A stretch of 64,000 nucleotides of DNA from Pararge aegeria (lineage: Eukaryota > Arthropoda > Insecta > Lepidoptera > Nymphalidae): the NCBI RefSeq assembly GCF_905163445.1, contig NC_053197.1, positions 11,160,001 to 11,224,000 on the forward strand, written 5' to 3'. The translations under genes and the position numbers were made by a program. Shown in pieces: positions 45,756 through 57,358 of the stretch. Each line of letters starts with the position of its first letter. Position 1 is the first letter of the stretch. Below the pieces are notes generated by a model, which saw nothing but the letters and a program-made list of their open reading frames with translations, did no database searches and had not been told where the DNA came from.

Positions 45756-47690
45756 TAAACTACTGAATGTTATCTTTACTTGAACATGTAACCTGCGCGC
45801 TCGAACGTGAACAAAATCACTTTAGCATCTGACAAATAAATTATTTGGATGTTGCGTGATAACAGGTCATAATGCCGGCTTTAGTTTTGGGTCTATCTAC
45901 ACTTAGTTGTTTAAATGGAGCAATAATGGCTGTAAAAGTAGTCCTGTTTTTAAGTATGACTCGTTTGGAATAAGTATGTTACATGCTAGGTATAGGGATT
46001 GGAATTAGAAAACAGTAACTTGAATCTAGTGCCTTTATTTACACGTAGGTACCTGTGCATTACGTTCCTATACAAAATACCTTCCACTTTATTATCTGTA
46101 CTTGCTTAGTGATTGGCGCATTCTATCAAATTCAATCCCAAATTAACTTTTTTGAGGATTGAGTTTTAAAAATGGCTGAGACATATATTTTACTATTTTT
46201 ATCTTCAACCTTAATATTTTTTTTATCGATTTAGCTTGAAAATGACGAGCTTTCTTTTGGACAGCAATTCCAAAGCCGTTGAATAGGCGATATCGGTTCG
46301 TATGTAATCCATAAATTGAAGTCCGCAGAAGGAATGTTTGGTTAAAAATTACGGTTGCTTACTTGAAATTTGGGTTTTTGGTTTAAAATAACGAAACCTA
46401 ACCAAAACCGAAAGTACCAAAGGATTTACACAGGGAAAAAAATTGTATATTTTTAAAAACCCCGCAGAGAGGAGTGTTGTTAAAAAAAAAATGCATTACT
46501 AATCTGAACCGAACCAGAATCTTTGGTGAATTTGACCAAGGTTTATTGGACACTATCCGATAAATTCGATATCAAAATAAAGTCGTGGTCAACGGATAGC
46601 TTACAAATAACAACAATGCCATTCAAATAAAGTGGATTCATATGAAATGGACATTGCTGCAGCGATTGCTCATATATCTCGTTATATAAAAATAATAGCA
46701 GTTCTCTCTTCAACGGCTCAATAAAGGGGTTGAATGCCGAGTATGCTTTTGACATTTTAATTTCCTGCCTTGTTAACGAGTCCATCCTACTCGTATGTGG
46801 TCAGCTTTAGTTTTAAAGCATGTTTTGCAGCGTTTTCGACGGTTTGTTTCAAGCTGGGGATTTCAGTTTGGCAAAACGTTAATTTCTTAGGTTTCATACT
46901 GCATATTGGAAAAAATTATATAAAGGATAGCTTGCGTGGTGCTTGACCATCTGTCACACTATATTTCTACGTAAAGCTGTGTATCGAAAATGTTGAAATT
47001 ATTTTGGTAGGTACATTTAGCTTCAAATGAGAAAAAAAATGTTTTGTCAGGTGCAAAATGTTGAAGCAAATGGAAGAACGTAAAAAAATTCCTGAAAGCA
47101 CGAAATAATCAGTCTGCGTCTACATATTTTAGATCAAAGGAAGACCTTACGCCGTTATTTCCTCAACAACCATAGTAAATGATTCATTATTTCTTTTTTT
47201 GTTCTATCGAAATGATTTTTGGGTTGTGATTCTCAAATAAACGATAAACGTGAGAAAGAGTGCAGAAGTGTGGACGCACGCACTCGTTAAAAGTTCTCTA
47301 GACTCTCTATACAAAAACTTGATAAGCTCACCTGGACTTTAAGGTTCGAGTTGATAACCTCATCATCGAGCTTAAAACAGGTTCTCAAGTTAAGTCTCAA
47401 GCATAAGTTGACCGACACTTGGGAACTTGTTCGTAGGCTCGAAGTATGGCATTATTACAAGCGCCTGATAATTTATTGTTAGCATAAACTCATAACAATG
47501 ACTGAGTATGAATAAAGCCACAGTAAAATTGTCGGCGACTAGCTTTTACCTTAGAGTAGAATAATTAATATAAGTAGTTGAATAATTATTCTAAGCAGTT
47601 AACATTTTAGATATTAGGTGGAATAGATTTTATGTAGATGTTAACTAGACAATTATTTAGTAATACGGTTAGATTATATAAATATTATTA
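45756..47690. other. Non-coding stretch, nothing recognised
   Basis: No exon or listed repeat was found. Short minus-strand open frames near 46543-46785 lack splice or family support. Confidence 0.3.
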
Positions 47691-47765
47691 AATAAAGAGT
47701 CTCCATTGGCGGTCGAAAACTTTCACGCTAGATAGCTCACCGAGAGTTCTCGACCTAGAATTTAA

Positions 47766-47773
47766 TATAAATA
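47766..47773 (+). promoter_or_regulatory. TATA box of an LTR-like promoter split by the LINE
   Basis: TATAAATA sits 30 bp before the point that matches TCAGT once the LINE insertion is discounted (TCAGT is at 51551-51555, just at the end of the second duplication copy). Before the LINE landed this was a normal TATA + initiator core promoter. Confidence 0.55.
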
Positions 47774-47798
47774 GACCACTCTGGCCGAACGCCAGTCA

Positions 47799-48407
47799 CC
47801 CCATAACAGAGGCAAGGTCGGCCAGTGCCACCGATGCCAACTGTACGGCCATTCCGCAAGGAATTGTTTCGCCCGCCCTAGGTGCGTCAAGTGCCTGGGC
47901 GACCACGGCACCGCCGATTGCTCCCGACGGGACCCGACCGTCGACGAACCACCGAGCTGTGTACTCTGCTACACCCAAGGGCACCCCGCGAATTATCGCG
48001 GATGCCCAAAGGCGCCGCAGTTTACACGGCGCAGGGGTCCGCCGCCGGCTCGGAGACCCGCAGCACAGCCCGCCCAACGCTTCGTCCCAGCGCCGGTACC
48101 CGCTACCAGCGCATGGGCCAAGCCCCTTAACGGAGCGCCTAGCGCCTCCGCCCCCGCCCCCGCACCGGTGCCGGTAGCCCCTCAGGCCACCGCACCGGCA
48201 GCGGCCCACCCGGCCTCAGCGCCCTCGCCCATGCACCTATCTCCGGATATGGACCCCCTGGACTTCATCCAGTACCTCGTGTCTGCGGTTGACATGAACG
48301 AGGTAAAAGTATTCTTTGCAAAGGCAAAGGTCTCCCTCAACCAGGCTATGCGTGAGCACTCTAGCCTCCTAACAACCATCGGGACTATCCAAAAAGCAAT
48401 CCGTTAA
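47799..48407 (+). pseudogene. LINE ORF1 (gag-like) C-terminal part, three CCHC zinc knuckles
   Basis: An open frame without a start codon runs from the insertion edge to TAA at 48405-48407. It contains three zinc knuckles: CHRCQLYGHSARNC (first Cys at 47826), CVKCLGDHGTADC, and CVLCYTQGHPANYRGC. A Pro/Ala-rich linker follows, then a C-terminal segment with FIQYLVSAVDMNEVKVFFAK. ORF1 proteins of this clade bind the element RNA. The N-terminal part is lost through 5' truncation. The stop overlaps the ORF2 start by one base. Confidence 0.85.
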
Positions 48408-51316
48408 TGGGTAGTACATATAAAGGTAGGGTAAAACCACACTCCCTGGCAGTCAGCTTCTTTAATGCAAACGGCATTATCGATCAAATGCATCAAATCC
48501 GTGAATTTATATGTGCACAACAAATCGATATCTTCCTAGTGCAAGAGACCTTCTTAAAACCTAGTAGAAGCGATCCCAAAGTTGGAAATTATAACTTAAT
48601 TAGAAATGATCGGACCACCAACCGGTTGGGTGGTACCGCGATCTATTACAGAAGGGCTCTTCACTGCACTCCTCTCGATCCTCCACAGCTTACCAACATG
48701 GAAGCCTCCGTATGTCAGGTGGGTATGACCGGCCATCCGTCGATCATACTAGCATCCGTTTATCTCTCACCGAACAAAACCTTTTTAGAGAGTGACTTAC
48801 TCGCTCTCCTCTCCTTAGGTGACTCTGTCATTTTGGCTGGCGACTTCAACGCTAAGCACACCGACTGGTCCCGCTCCACTAACGCGCACGGACGACAACT
48901 TAACATACTTGTCAGACGACCCGACCTCAACTTTATCGTAGTTGCCCCAGACTCGCCGACTCGCTTCCCGATGTCGGATAGTTCGATCGACCGACCGGAC
49001 ATACTCGACATAGCGCTCCTCAAGAATATCACCCTTCAGGTGAACTCTGTGGAAGTGCTATCCGAGCTATATTCGGATCACAGACCTGTCAAACTACAGC
49101 TAGGCCCCGTAGGCCCCGCGATCCTCCCGACCCGTAAAGTCATCGACTTCAAGAAGCTCTCCGGGCTACTCGAAGCGAAGGACTCTGTGCACCTCTCTAA
49201 AATTCCTGACGTCGTAGAGACATTAGAGCAAGCCCAGGCAGCCTCACTGCACCTGACCAACCACGTTTGTGACGCTACGAGCGAATGCTCCCGCGAGATG
49301 CCGTGCGGATTTTACCGCATGGTACTCACGGAGGACGCGCGAGAGCTAATCACAAACAAGAATAGGGCCCATAGGGAGCATGACAAATATCCGACACGAC
49401 AGAATCGGTTAGAACTCTGGAGAGCCCAGAGGAAGGTAGTGTCTATCATTACCGCACTCCGACACGGACAATGGGACAGGTTCTTGGGGGAGCTCTCGCC
49501 ATCGCGTAGTGCGTTCTACAAACTGGCGAAGGCTCTCAAAATGACCCGCGCTCCCGCCCTCCCACCGTTAGCACGCCCCGACCTTCCGCCCGCCTTTGAA
49601 GATATCGATAAGGCTGAATGCATGGCTGACTGCCTCGAATCCCAATGCTCTCCGAGCACCGTATCCATTGATAGGCCCCACGTCTTGCGAGTCGAAAGCG
49701 AACTCGCAACAATCCTCTCGACCCCTCCCGATGGTGAACCTCTCGCCCCGACGACCTGCGATGAAGTTCATACTATTATCAAGGGTTTCCACTCTAAGAA
49801 AGCCCCAGGCCCCGACGGCATTACCAATAAAACCCTAAAGTTACTCCCAGGACAAATTATCAACCTACTTGTGGTAATTTTTAATGTATTCTTGGCAAAC
49901 TGCTACTTCCCCAACCAGTGGAAGGAAGCAACAGTCATAGGTATCCACAAGTCGGGCAAACCCCGCGACCTTCCCTCCAGTTATCGCCCTATAAGCCTCC
50001 TCAACACCTTAGCAAAGGTGTATGAGAGGGTAATATTACACAGACTGAAGGCAGTCGTAGAGGAGAAAAACCTCCTTAACGACGAGCAATTCGGCTTTCG
50101 AGCCAAGCACTCTTGCGTCCACCAAGCGCACCGCCTCACGGAGCACATACTGGCAGGATTCAATCGATACAGACACATGGCCCCCACTGGGGCCGTGTTC
50201 TTAGACATTGCCAAGGCCTTCGACAGGGTCTGGCACGCCGGCTTGTTGTACAAGCTGCACCATCTGGGCGTGCCAGCTAGTCTCGTTCGTTTGCTGCGAG
50301 CGTATCTCACCGATCGCACATTTCGCTATCGTCTAGACGGTACGCTCTCTTCCCCTAGACCCATACGAGCGGGAGTCCCTCAGGGCTCCGCGCTCTCCCC
50401 ACTTCTATACGCGCTCTTCACGAGCGACATTCCCCGCGACCTACCGGCGACGGTCAAACTGGCCCAATTCGCCGACGATACCGCTCTCTTTGCGACCGAT
50501 CCCAAAAAGAGCAACATTGCAAGTCGACTCCAAAAGGCGCTCCACCTGCTGGGCAAGTGGTTCCGCCTCTGGAGGATCGAGGTTAACCCCGAGAAGAGCG
50601 CAGCGGTGCTCTTCACGGGCAAACCGAGAGGCCGCTTCACGGTAAACCCCGCAGAGGTCACCCTCTACGGGCGTCCCATACCCTGGCAAGACAAGGCCAA
50701 ATACCTGGGAGTAACGTTCGATCATAGAATGAGCTTCACCGCACACATTCGCAAGGCCCGCAACAAGGCTGCGTATGTGATGGGTCGTCTCTATCCGATG
50801 ATTTGCCGCAAAAGCAAATTATCCCTCCGTCACAAGGTAACCTTGTATAAAACGTGCATACGTCCCATTATGACATACGCCAGCGTCGTATTCGCCCATC
50901 GCCCTCACAGCTCCTACAGGAGCTTTCAAGTCCTGCAGAACAAATTTATGCGTATGACCACGGACAGTCCGTGGTACATGCGCAACGTAGATCTCCACCG
51001 AGACCTCGATCTTCCCACCATAGCCCAGTACATGAAAACATTATCAAAGACCTACTTTGAAAATGCAGTCCGACACCCCAACCCCCTAGTGGTCGAGGCG
51101 TCCACTTATACCCCCGTCCCCGACGTCGAACCAAAGCGGCGACGTCCGAAGCATGTCCTTGACGACCCTGACGACAAAATAACTACCGACAACGTGTCCC
51201 AACAACACACACACACGCAACATTCACAGCGTCTTCGCCGGCGAAGACGAGGGCCCCGATTTCTGACGTCATCCGGACGTGGATCCTTACCACGGTCACG
51301 GGGGCGTTCGGACTAA
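48407..51316 (+). CDS. LINE ORF2: AP endonuclease + reverse transcriptase, intact
   Basis: The frame codes for 969 residues without interruption. Endonuclease: VSFFNANGI near residue 17, LVQETFL near 45, AGDFNAKHTDW with GDFN at 145-148, and YSDHRPV at 222-228. Reverse transcriptase: KKAPGPDGI, SSYRPISLLN, NDEQFGFRAKHS, LDIAKAFDRVWH with the first catalytic Asp at 600, GVPQGSALSPLLY, and FADDTA at 688-693. No RNase H domain follows; the tail is basic and Arg-rich. Length and motifs fit the Jockey clade. The ATG overlaps the ORF1 stop (TAATG), so translation probably depends on stop-start coupling as shown for SART1. All key residues seen are present, so the enzyme could be active if expressed. 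Confidence 0.93.
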   Translation: MGSTYKGRVKPHSLAVSFFNANGIIDQMHQIREFICAQQIDIFLVQETFLKPSRSDPKVGNYNLIRNDRTTNRLGGTAIYYRRALHCTPLDPPQLTNMEASVCQVGMTGHPSIILASVYLSPNKTFLESDLLALLSLGDSVILAGDFNAKHTDWSRSTNAHGRQLNILVRRPDLNFIVVAPDSPTRFPMSDSSIDRPDILDIALLKNITLQVNSVEVLSELYSDHRPVKLQLGPVGPAILPTRKVIDFKKLSGLLEAKDSVHLSKIPDVVETLEQAQAASLHLTNHVCDATSECSREMPCGFYRMVLTEDARELITNKNRAHREHDKYPTRQNRLELWRAQRKVVSIITALRHGQWDRFLGELSPSRSAFYKLAKALKMTRAPALPPLARPDLPPAFEDIDKAECMADCLESQCSPSTVSIDRPHVLRVESELATILSTPPDGEPLAPTTCDEVHTIIKGFHSKKAPGPDGITNKTLKLLPGQIINLLVVIFNVFLANCYFPNQWKEATVIGIHKSGKPRDLPSSYRPISLLNTLAKVYERVILHRLKAVVEEKNLLNDEQFGFRAKHSCVHQAHRLTEHILAGFNRYRHMAPTGAVFLDIAKAFDRVWHAGLLYKLHHLGVPASLVRLLRAYLTDRTFRYRLDGTLSSPRPIRAGVPQGSALSPLLYALFTSDIPRDLPATVKLAQFADDTALFATDPKKSNIASRLQKALHLLGKWFRLWRIEVNPEKSAAVLFTGKPRGRFTVNPAEVTLYGRPIPWQDKAKYLGVTFDHRMSFTAHIRKARNKAAYVMGRLYPMICRKSKLSLRHKVTLYKTCIRPIMTYASVVFAHRPHSSYRSFQVLQNKFMRMTTDSPWYMRNVDLHRDLDLPTIAQYMKTLSKTYFENAVRHPNPLVVEASTYTPVPDVEPKRRRPKHVLDDPDDKITTDNVSQQHTHTQHSQRLRRRRRGPRFLTSSGRGSLPRSRGRSD

Positions 51317-51553
51317 ACAATGATTAGTCCAAAAGTCCACCAACAGTCAGATTAACGTCGAACCGAGCCGAGGTCCGAGTCCTCGCAGGAGGCACCCTCG
51401 GGTCGACGTCTCCCATACTCCCCCCGATGTCGTCGAGCCCTGGGGCTCTTCTCATGGCGAGCTTTCGCGCTCGCCCCACTCCCCCGGTGACGCCGTAGCA
51501 ACCCCTTAGGTGGTTATCGGCAAGTGTCCTTCCGAAAAAGCGAACGCCAGTCA

Positions 51554-51880
51554 GTCGACCCGGAGCATTGAAACTAGAAACATCTCGTCTTTTATTGTGA
51601 AGAACATCCTGAAACCTCAAGAACGGTGTCGCTACCCCCACCACGGGCTAGGACTACCTGAAACACGGTGGAACTCACGACCGGAGTGCGTAGCAGACGG
51701 GCGCCGACCAGCGCACGAGACAGAGCTCCAACTCTGTCTCAGAACATAAGGCAGGGTTCTTATACCTGTCTTATTTCGCGCCTCGTCACCCAGTGGGACA
51801 CGTTCCCTTGGCGTTGGTTGGGCATAAAACGCCGACGCGCCGCAACAAAAATGTTTCAAAAAATTTACGCCTTGAAGCTA
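51554..51880 (+). mobile_element. Remainder of the older GC-rich element hit by the LINE
   Basis: GC-rich DNA that continues the TATA + TCAGT unit of 47690-47798 across the insertion. It has no recognisable protein; short frames here have no known motifs. It looks like an LTR R-U5 region or a retroelement leader, but no matching second LTR was found in the window. Confidence 0.35.
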
Positions 51881-51898
51881 ATGAGTTATAATAATAAT

Positions 51899-52150
51899 GA
51901 CGGCCGATTGGCGCAGTGGGTAGCGACCCTGCTTTTGAATCCAAGGTCGTGGGTTCGATTCCCACAACTGGAAAATGTTTGTGTAATGAGCATGAATGCT
52001 TTTCAGTGTCTGGGTGTTTATCTGCATATTATAAGTATTTATGTATATTTTTCATAAATAATTCATCAGTCGTCTTAGTACCCATCACACAAGCTACGCT
52101 TACTTTGGGGCTAGATGGCGATATGTGTATTGTCGTAGTATATTTATTTA
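51899..52150 (+). mobile_element. tRNA-derived SINE, family A, full length reference copy
   Basis: It begins GACGGCCGATTGGCGCAGTG, with tRNA box A-like GCGCAGTGGGTAGC and box B-like GGTTCGATTCCCACA. The body has CAGTGTCTGGGTGTTTATCT and the tail is GTATTGTCGTAGTATATTTA. It is about 250 bp and the most complete of the seven copies found. Confidence 0.85.
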
Positions 52151-54924
52151 TCACAATTTTGATCATTATAAAAATTTAAGCTTAAGTCCATATAATATTA
52201 AGACTGCACATTTTTATGATGGTTGAAATAATAAGCTTAGCTTTGAACATAATAAAATCTTTTTGCACATTTTTCGATCTTGAAGCATAAATTAGACGCT
52301 TTTGAGCAGAGTTTTGCAACGACCTTTGAAGATACTCATAAATCCAATCACATCAAAGTTTAAAAGCGTTTCGAAGAAGTTCCGAAACGATCATTAAAAC
52401 TTTGACTTACAATCACGAAAATTGTCCATTAGTGACGGGACCAATTTTCTGTGTAAACAGACCAAGGGGCAAGATTTTAATTAGTGGGTATTTTAAAGAC
52501 CTTTTAGGAAATTGCTCTGTTAGGAATTAAACTTATAACTTATAGTCTAATTATTCATTTATTTAGTTTTTAACCAATTATAGCAAGTTCCGAATAGGAA
52601 AGTTACCAATGATAATTTTATCAGTGGTAGGTACTCGAGGTATTTTTTTTAAATCAGTTGATTATCTAGTTGGTCTTATGGCAGTCTCCATATTACCCAA
52701 CAAGTAAAAAGCATCACCATGGTGACCGTAACGATTTTTTTTTAATTTAATGTAGATCTGCTGACTGTTATAATCATATCAGACTGACCTTTCATTAAGT
52801 ACGTACGTAAATATTGGATGTCGGTCTCGACTGAATTTAAAAAATTCTATTACTTATTTAGTTGTTAAAATCTATTTTATTACTTTATCTGCAAAAAATA
52901 TTTTGTGGATTTATTACATTAATAGAATGTGTAGTAGTGTGTACTCAAACAAACCTTTACAGTTTAGTATCGAGTCTAGAAACAAATACCGAACTGATAA
53001 GCGGACGCCTGCTAGTTGGGTTACAAACAAAAGGCAAACCGTACAGTTTGCGGTACAGTTCAATTTCCGCAATAACACAGAACGGCGTCTAGCGTGCCGG
53101 CGAGGTAAATTATTAGCTATTGCTCTTCACATGTGCATTGTCTATGTGATGTGCAAAAACCTTGTTTTGTTTATCCTTATAGAACGTGGAATTTGAAACT
53201 CCTTACAAAAGATCTATGTCCGTTGGTTGAAATAATGATGCTGATGAAACCCTTCTAGATTATATAGGCTCCATAATTAGGTTCCAAATTAAAAGTTTCC
53301 ATGAAGTTAAGTAAGAAGTTGAGTCATTGTTGAGTAAAGGAGTAATACCTACAAACATAAAAACTTTTTCATTTATAATACTATCTGGTTCTAAGTAGGA
53401 TAAACTATATATAGATAATATTTTTCATAGGAGTGACACAATTACGTAAACTAAACTGTTTGAAATAAGGGCACAAGTTATATGCGTTTAATATTACTAT
53501 GTACCTGCTATGTTTTCAGCAATAGTATAAACTTCGACATAGAACTGTCGCATTATAGGGGGTATTGTTGGTAAAGCGCTATCTTGTTGGAGCCCTAATT
53601 GGGTTCAACAACAACAACAACAGAAACAACGACAACGACAACAATTATCAATATTTAGATTTAGTCGCCCTTTCATATTGAACTTAATACCCTCACGTAG
53701 TGGATGAAATTTTCTGAATAGTTTATGAATTTTGTATGCGCTGTAAAAAAATAGAAAATTAGCTTGCTAATTGAGTTTATAATAGGAAGTATATTATTAT
53801 ATATTTATTTGATAGGCAAAAGAGAATAAAATGTTTTAAATGTTTCATACTTTTCTGGCACACATATTATATGGTCCTAATATATATAAGCAAAAGTATA
53901 TTTCCGCGTTATGTAATTACCAATTACCAATTAAATTGCGGGTCTATAAACGATAATGTTTCATTAAACTTTTTGTATGTAAAGTAAATTCTCTGAAAAA
54001 CAGTTGTTTACGCTTATCATATTATTGTTTGTCTTGTATCTATCTACACTTAAGAATAGTTTGTAACTTCACGTTAAGCATGAACGTTATTATAGTAACT
54101 TGGATCAAAATCGAGCTTCGACAGAATGTAATTACAACTGCCTTCCCCATCTCAGAACCTGTCTGGAGTTGTAAGTCATTTTCTTGCGTAAAGCGACGGC
54201 GGAATAATTAAGTTTGAGCAAAACTTATAACTAACTTGTAAAGCGTTTTTTCTGAAAAATGCGCGAAAATATTGAAGTTGCATTCAATAAATTATACTTA
54301 TAATATTATATATATTATAAAAGTGTCAGTAATTATGATGTTTTGCGTATAATTTACCGTTTCAGCATGGACATATCTTTAGTGTAAAGTAAAAAAAAAA
54401 ACTTTACAAAATTTGTGTAATGCCGTCCAGTTTAACAAAGTATTAAAGTATTAATATTTTACTTTATTAAAATATATGTTTATATTTATGTATGTCTGTA
54501 TGAATATATGACTGATTCATCACGAAATCTCAGGAACTTTAAAGCTTACAAATTTGTCATTTTTAAAATGTAGGATCCTTCTAGAATGTAGGTGTCAGCT
54601 ATGTAACTGTTTTAGGAAATTTCCCCGTCTTATAATAAAAACTGTGTAAACCTTTATTTTGTGCGATATTAATGGCATTAATAAAAGTCGATAGCAATTT
54701 CGCGTAGCTACCACGACAGGTTTCGACAAACGGCAGTAATAACTTTGGTGTTCCAATAACATTAAGTAAAGGGTATCATTTGTAACTTCCCGAGTGACAC
54801 CACGCGATAATACGATAGTCATTAATTTTTCCAACCAGAGGTAAACGGACCTTTTGTACTTTCGTAATATTCAGTCTAATATTGTCCACTACCGGTACCT
54901 AGGCTAGGTCTTTTATAGATGAGA
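52151..54924. other. Non-coding stretch with a CAA repeat
   Basis: A CAA/CGACAA microsatellite lies at 53606-53644. At 52976-53105 a less AT-rich block has an acceptor-like TTTACAG, an open frame (contains TNKRQTVQFAVQFNFRNNTE) and a donor CGAG|GTAAAT; it could be an exon or an untranslated first exon, but no partner exon was found. Confidence 0.3.
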
Positions 54925-55166
54925 GGGTTTTTATAGGTTTTATAAGTAAGTGGAATACTATCGCCTATAAACTTCGCAAAACTTCACAGGGCATGCAAGT
55001 AGCACGTCCTGCTTCATGCCACCCTGTGTCCATCAATATGAGACGTAGATGTTAAGTCTCATGTAACTGTAATTACAAAGGCAACCGCGCCCTTCATACC
55101 GAAATATAGCATTGCAACAACAAAGTACTTCCTCGAACAAGCTCTGTCACAACAAGCTTTACTATT
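54925..55166 (+). mobile_element. Family H non-autonomous element, copy 4
   Basis: It has GTAAGTGGAATACTATCGCC, GCCACCCTGTGTCCATCAAT and AACCGCGCCCTTCATACCGA, ending at CTCTGTCACAACAAGC. It shows the uninterrupted target of the MITE at 44848-44990. Confidence 0.6.
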
Positions 55167-55256
55167 ACTCAAGATAACTAGATTAAGTGATTAACATTGG
55201 TATGAATTTAAATTTGTTATATTGTGTGTTTTACAGCTCAGAAAAAAAAAGATGGA

Positions 55257-55303
55257 ACAGTAGATAGTTAAACGATAGGGCACAGTAGATAGTTAAACGA
55301 TAG
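55257..55303 (+). repeat. 25-bp tandem duplication
   Basis: ACAGTAGATAGTTAAACGAT plus AG occurs exactly at 55257-55278 and 55282-55303. Confidence 0.85.
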
Positions 55304-56352
55304 CCAATGAACCCCATTCGACCTGAGGTGTTACGTACGAGCGTAGCGAATGCGTTTAACATAATATCACTTTTCATATCGATTATGATGGAAAACAATG
55401 ATGTGCTTGGTTACGGCGATAAATATTTCTCAAAAAGATTACACTTTTTCTTAATAGCACCACTTCATGAAATATTTTTTATTTTGCTATAATTAGAAAG
55501 ACATCTAATATATCTGTTTTGGAATTTTCACTATCCTTTGTGTTTGTATCCTCTTTGGCTGGGAACGTGCCATATTTTTTTAGGCTCTGGATTCATGGTC
55601 ATTTTTATTAACGTGTTCATACAAATAGTTATATATGATGAGAAGCTGTTCGACTGTTCTCTTTTTGAATTACTTTATCACCCGCGGTAAAATAATGAAG
55701 TGTTTTCCACCACAGTTTAGATAAAGAACGCCATGTTTTCGAATGTGAGATATGATAAAATATATTATAACAGATCACTTAACAAGATTAGGAGTACTAT
55801 ATTTATTGTATAGAAGTATGGGTTGATATAGAAAAGTGACACTCTATAGGAGCTGTAACGAAACGCATTATTCATAAACGCGCGGGTGTTCAACCAGTCT
55901 CGAGGGACGCGCAGTTTAATGTCGACATTTACATATTGCAGGCTATGCTTGTTTAACAGAAACAATTCAATTTATAGTGTTTTTCTTTTATATAACTGAA
56001 TAATTGAATCTGTTTTTTTATTTACTTGCTACATGCGTAGAGCTTAACCATAGCTCCGGTCTTGTTGAAATGTAGCAGCTATATAGCTTTCGTCCGTGAG
56101 ATGGCCACTGTTGTTTACCTCGAATAACGATTCCCGGTCTTTTAATTTCCTTGCAATTGTAGCGAAGACACTAAATTCAACAATAGAAACATTTCAGGTA
56201 TCTTTAAAAGATTTCATTTCATTAGAAAAAGTTCAACAAACACATTGATGAGACTTTCAAACAAAGAATTTTCAAAACTGATCCCGTTTCGAAATTGGCT
56301 ACCAATTGGTAGAGAATTCGGGAAAGGTACACAAAAAGTGTGTCATTAATAA

Positions 56353-56470
56353 AATGTTACTAAGGACATAAGATGATAGCGGGCTAACCTGTTAGAGGTG
56401 TGGCGGTTATTATAAACCCTTACCCTTAACCGGTTTCTGCGTGGTATCGTCCTCGAACGCAAAATCGGTA
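56353..56470 (-). mobile_element. SINE family B fragment
   Basis: The plus strand shows GATAGCGGGCTAACCTGTTA and ACCGGTTTCTGCGTGGTATC, the reverse of the SINE B 3' part. Confidence 0.55.
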
Positions 56471-57051
56471 TCGCTTCCACCAGACAATTTGGCAATTTGT
56501 AATAAAGCATTTCTTATACAATCCATACTTTTTCTACTATAATTACCATTCACTTCGATAACCAATCCGTCTGCCCGGCGTGATGATTATCAGTGTTGTT
56601 TTGTACAGTCTTGTTTGATAGAAAGAAACAAATCTTAAAAGTGCTTGTTCTCATAATTTTCCATATACTAGGACTAGATAAAATATCGTCTCATAACATT
56701 AAACGCTGAAAAGGAATATAATAAGTTGAGCGACAAGCGCCCGGCAGCGACATTACGGGACACTTCCAAACAATTAGACGATCCTCGTTAGCTTTATGCG
56801 AATTTTGAAGCACTCTTTCAACTTCTATGCACAATGTGAGTTCTAAGAGAGTGGATAATTATTTGCAGAGTGAACTGGGTTTGGGGTAGAATTGTATGAG
56901 AAAACTCCATAACAATATCAGAGCTATAATGGTGCTAACTCTGGTGTACTTAAGTGTTATTTTCAAACTAAACTTTATTTACTGTAGTGAATATTTTCTT
57001 GCTCAGAATACAGAACTCTGTGTGTATCTCTGGACTTTTAATGTGATCTTA

Positions 57052-57358
57052 TTATCATCATATCAACTCATTACCGGCCCTAAACTACAGGGCACTAGTC
57101 TCTCCCCGCACTGAGAAGGGTTGGCTGGGTGGCACAGTGTGGATTGCTTCATACGTCTTTGAGTACATCGTGGAGAACGGGCATGCAGGTTTCCTTACTA
57201 TGTTTTCCTTCACCGTTGAACCAAGTGATATTTTAATTACTTAAAACGCACATAGCTTTGAAAAGTAACAGGTGCGTGCTGGGATTTAAGCTCATACCCC
57301 CGAAAGTAAAGCCAACGTCCCATGCCCAGTCGTTATACTGGGCTATCACCACTTTCGA
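57052..57358 (-). mobile_element. SINE family C, near full length
   Basis: On the minus strand it runs from GTGATAGCCCAGTATAACGA (tRNA-like head) through GTTTCCTCACGATG-like words to AGTTGATATGATGATAATAA. The middle is rearranged. Confidence 0.65.

Larger units (their letters stand above)
47799..51540 (+). mobile_element. 5'-truncated Jockey-like LINE, 3742 bp, with 13-bp target-site duplication
   Basis: The insert contains the end of ORF1, an intact ORF2 and a 224-bp 3' UTR ending CCTTCCGAAAAAG. CGAACGCCAGTCA is repeated exactly at 47786-47798 and 51541-51553, and bases outside the repeat differ, as expected for a target-site duplication from target-primed reverse transcription. The insert is far more GC-rich than the DNA around it, so it is probably recent. 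The 5' end falls inside ORF1, which is typical 5' truncation. The copy cannot make a full ORF1 protein. Confidence 0.9.

Noticed and set aside
47796..48209. 137-aa minus-strand open frame, Gly/Arg-rich
   Set aside because: It is the antisense shadow of the GC-rich LINE ORF1, whose zinc knuckles lie on the plus strand.
51899..51975. tRNA gene candidate with clear A and B boxes
   Set aside because: The body cannot fold as a tRNA with anticodon arm and CCA-side acceptor pairing; it is the tRNA-derived head of SINE A.
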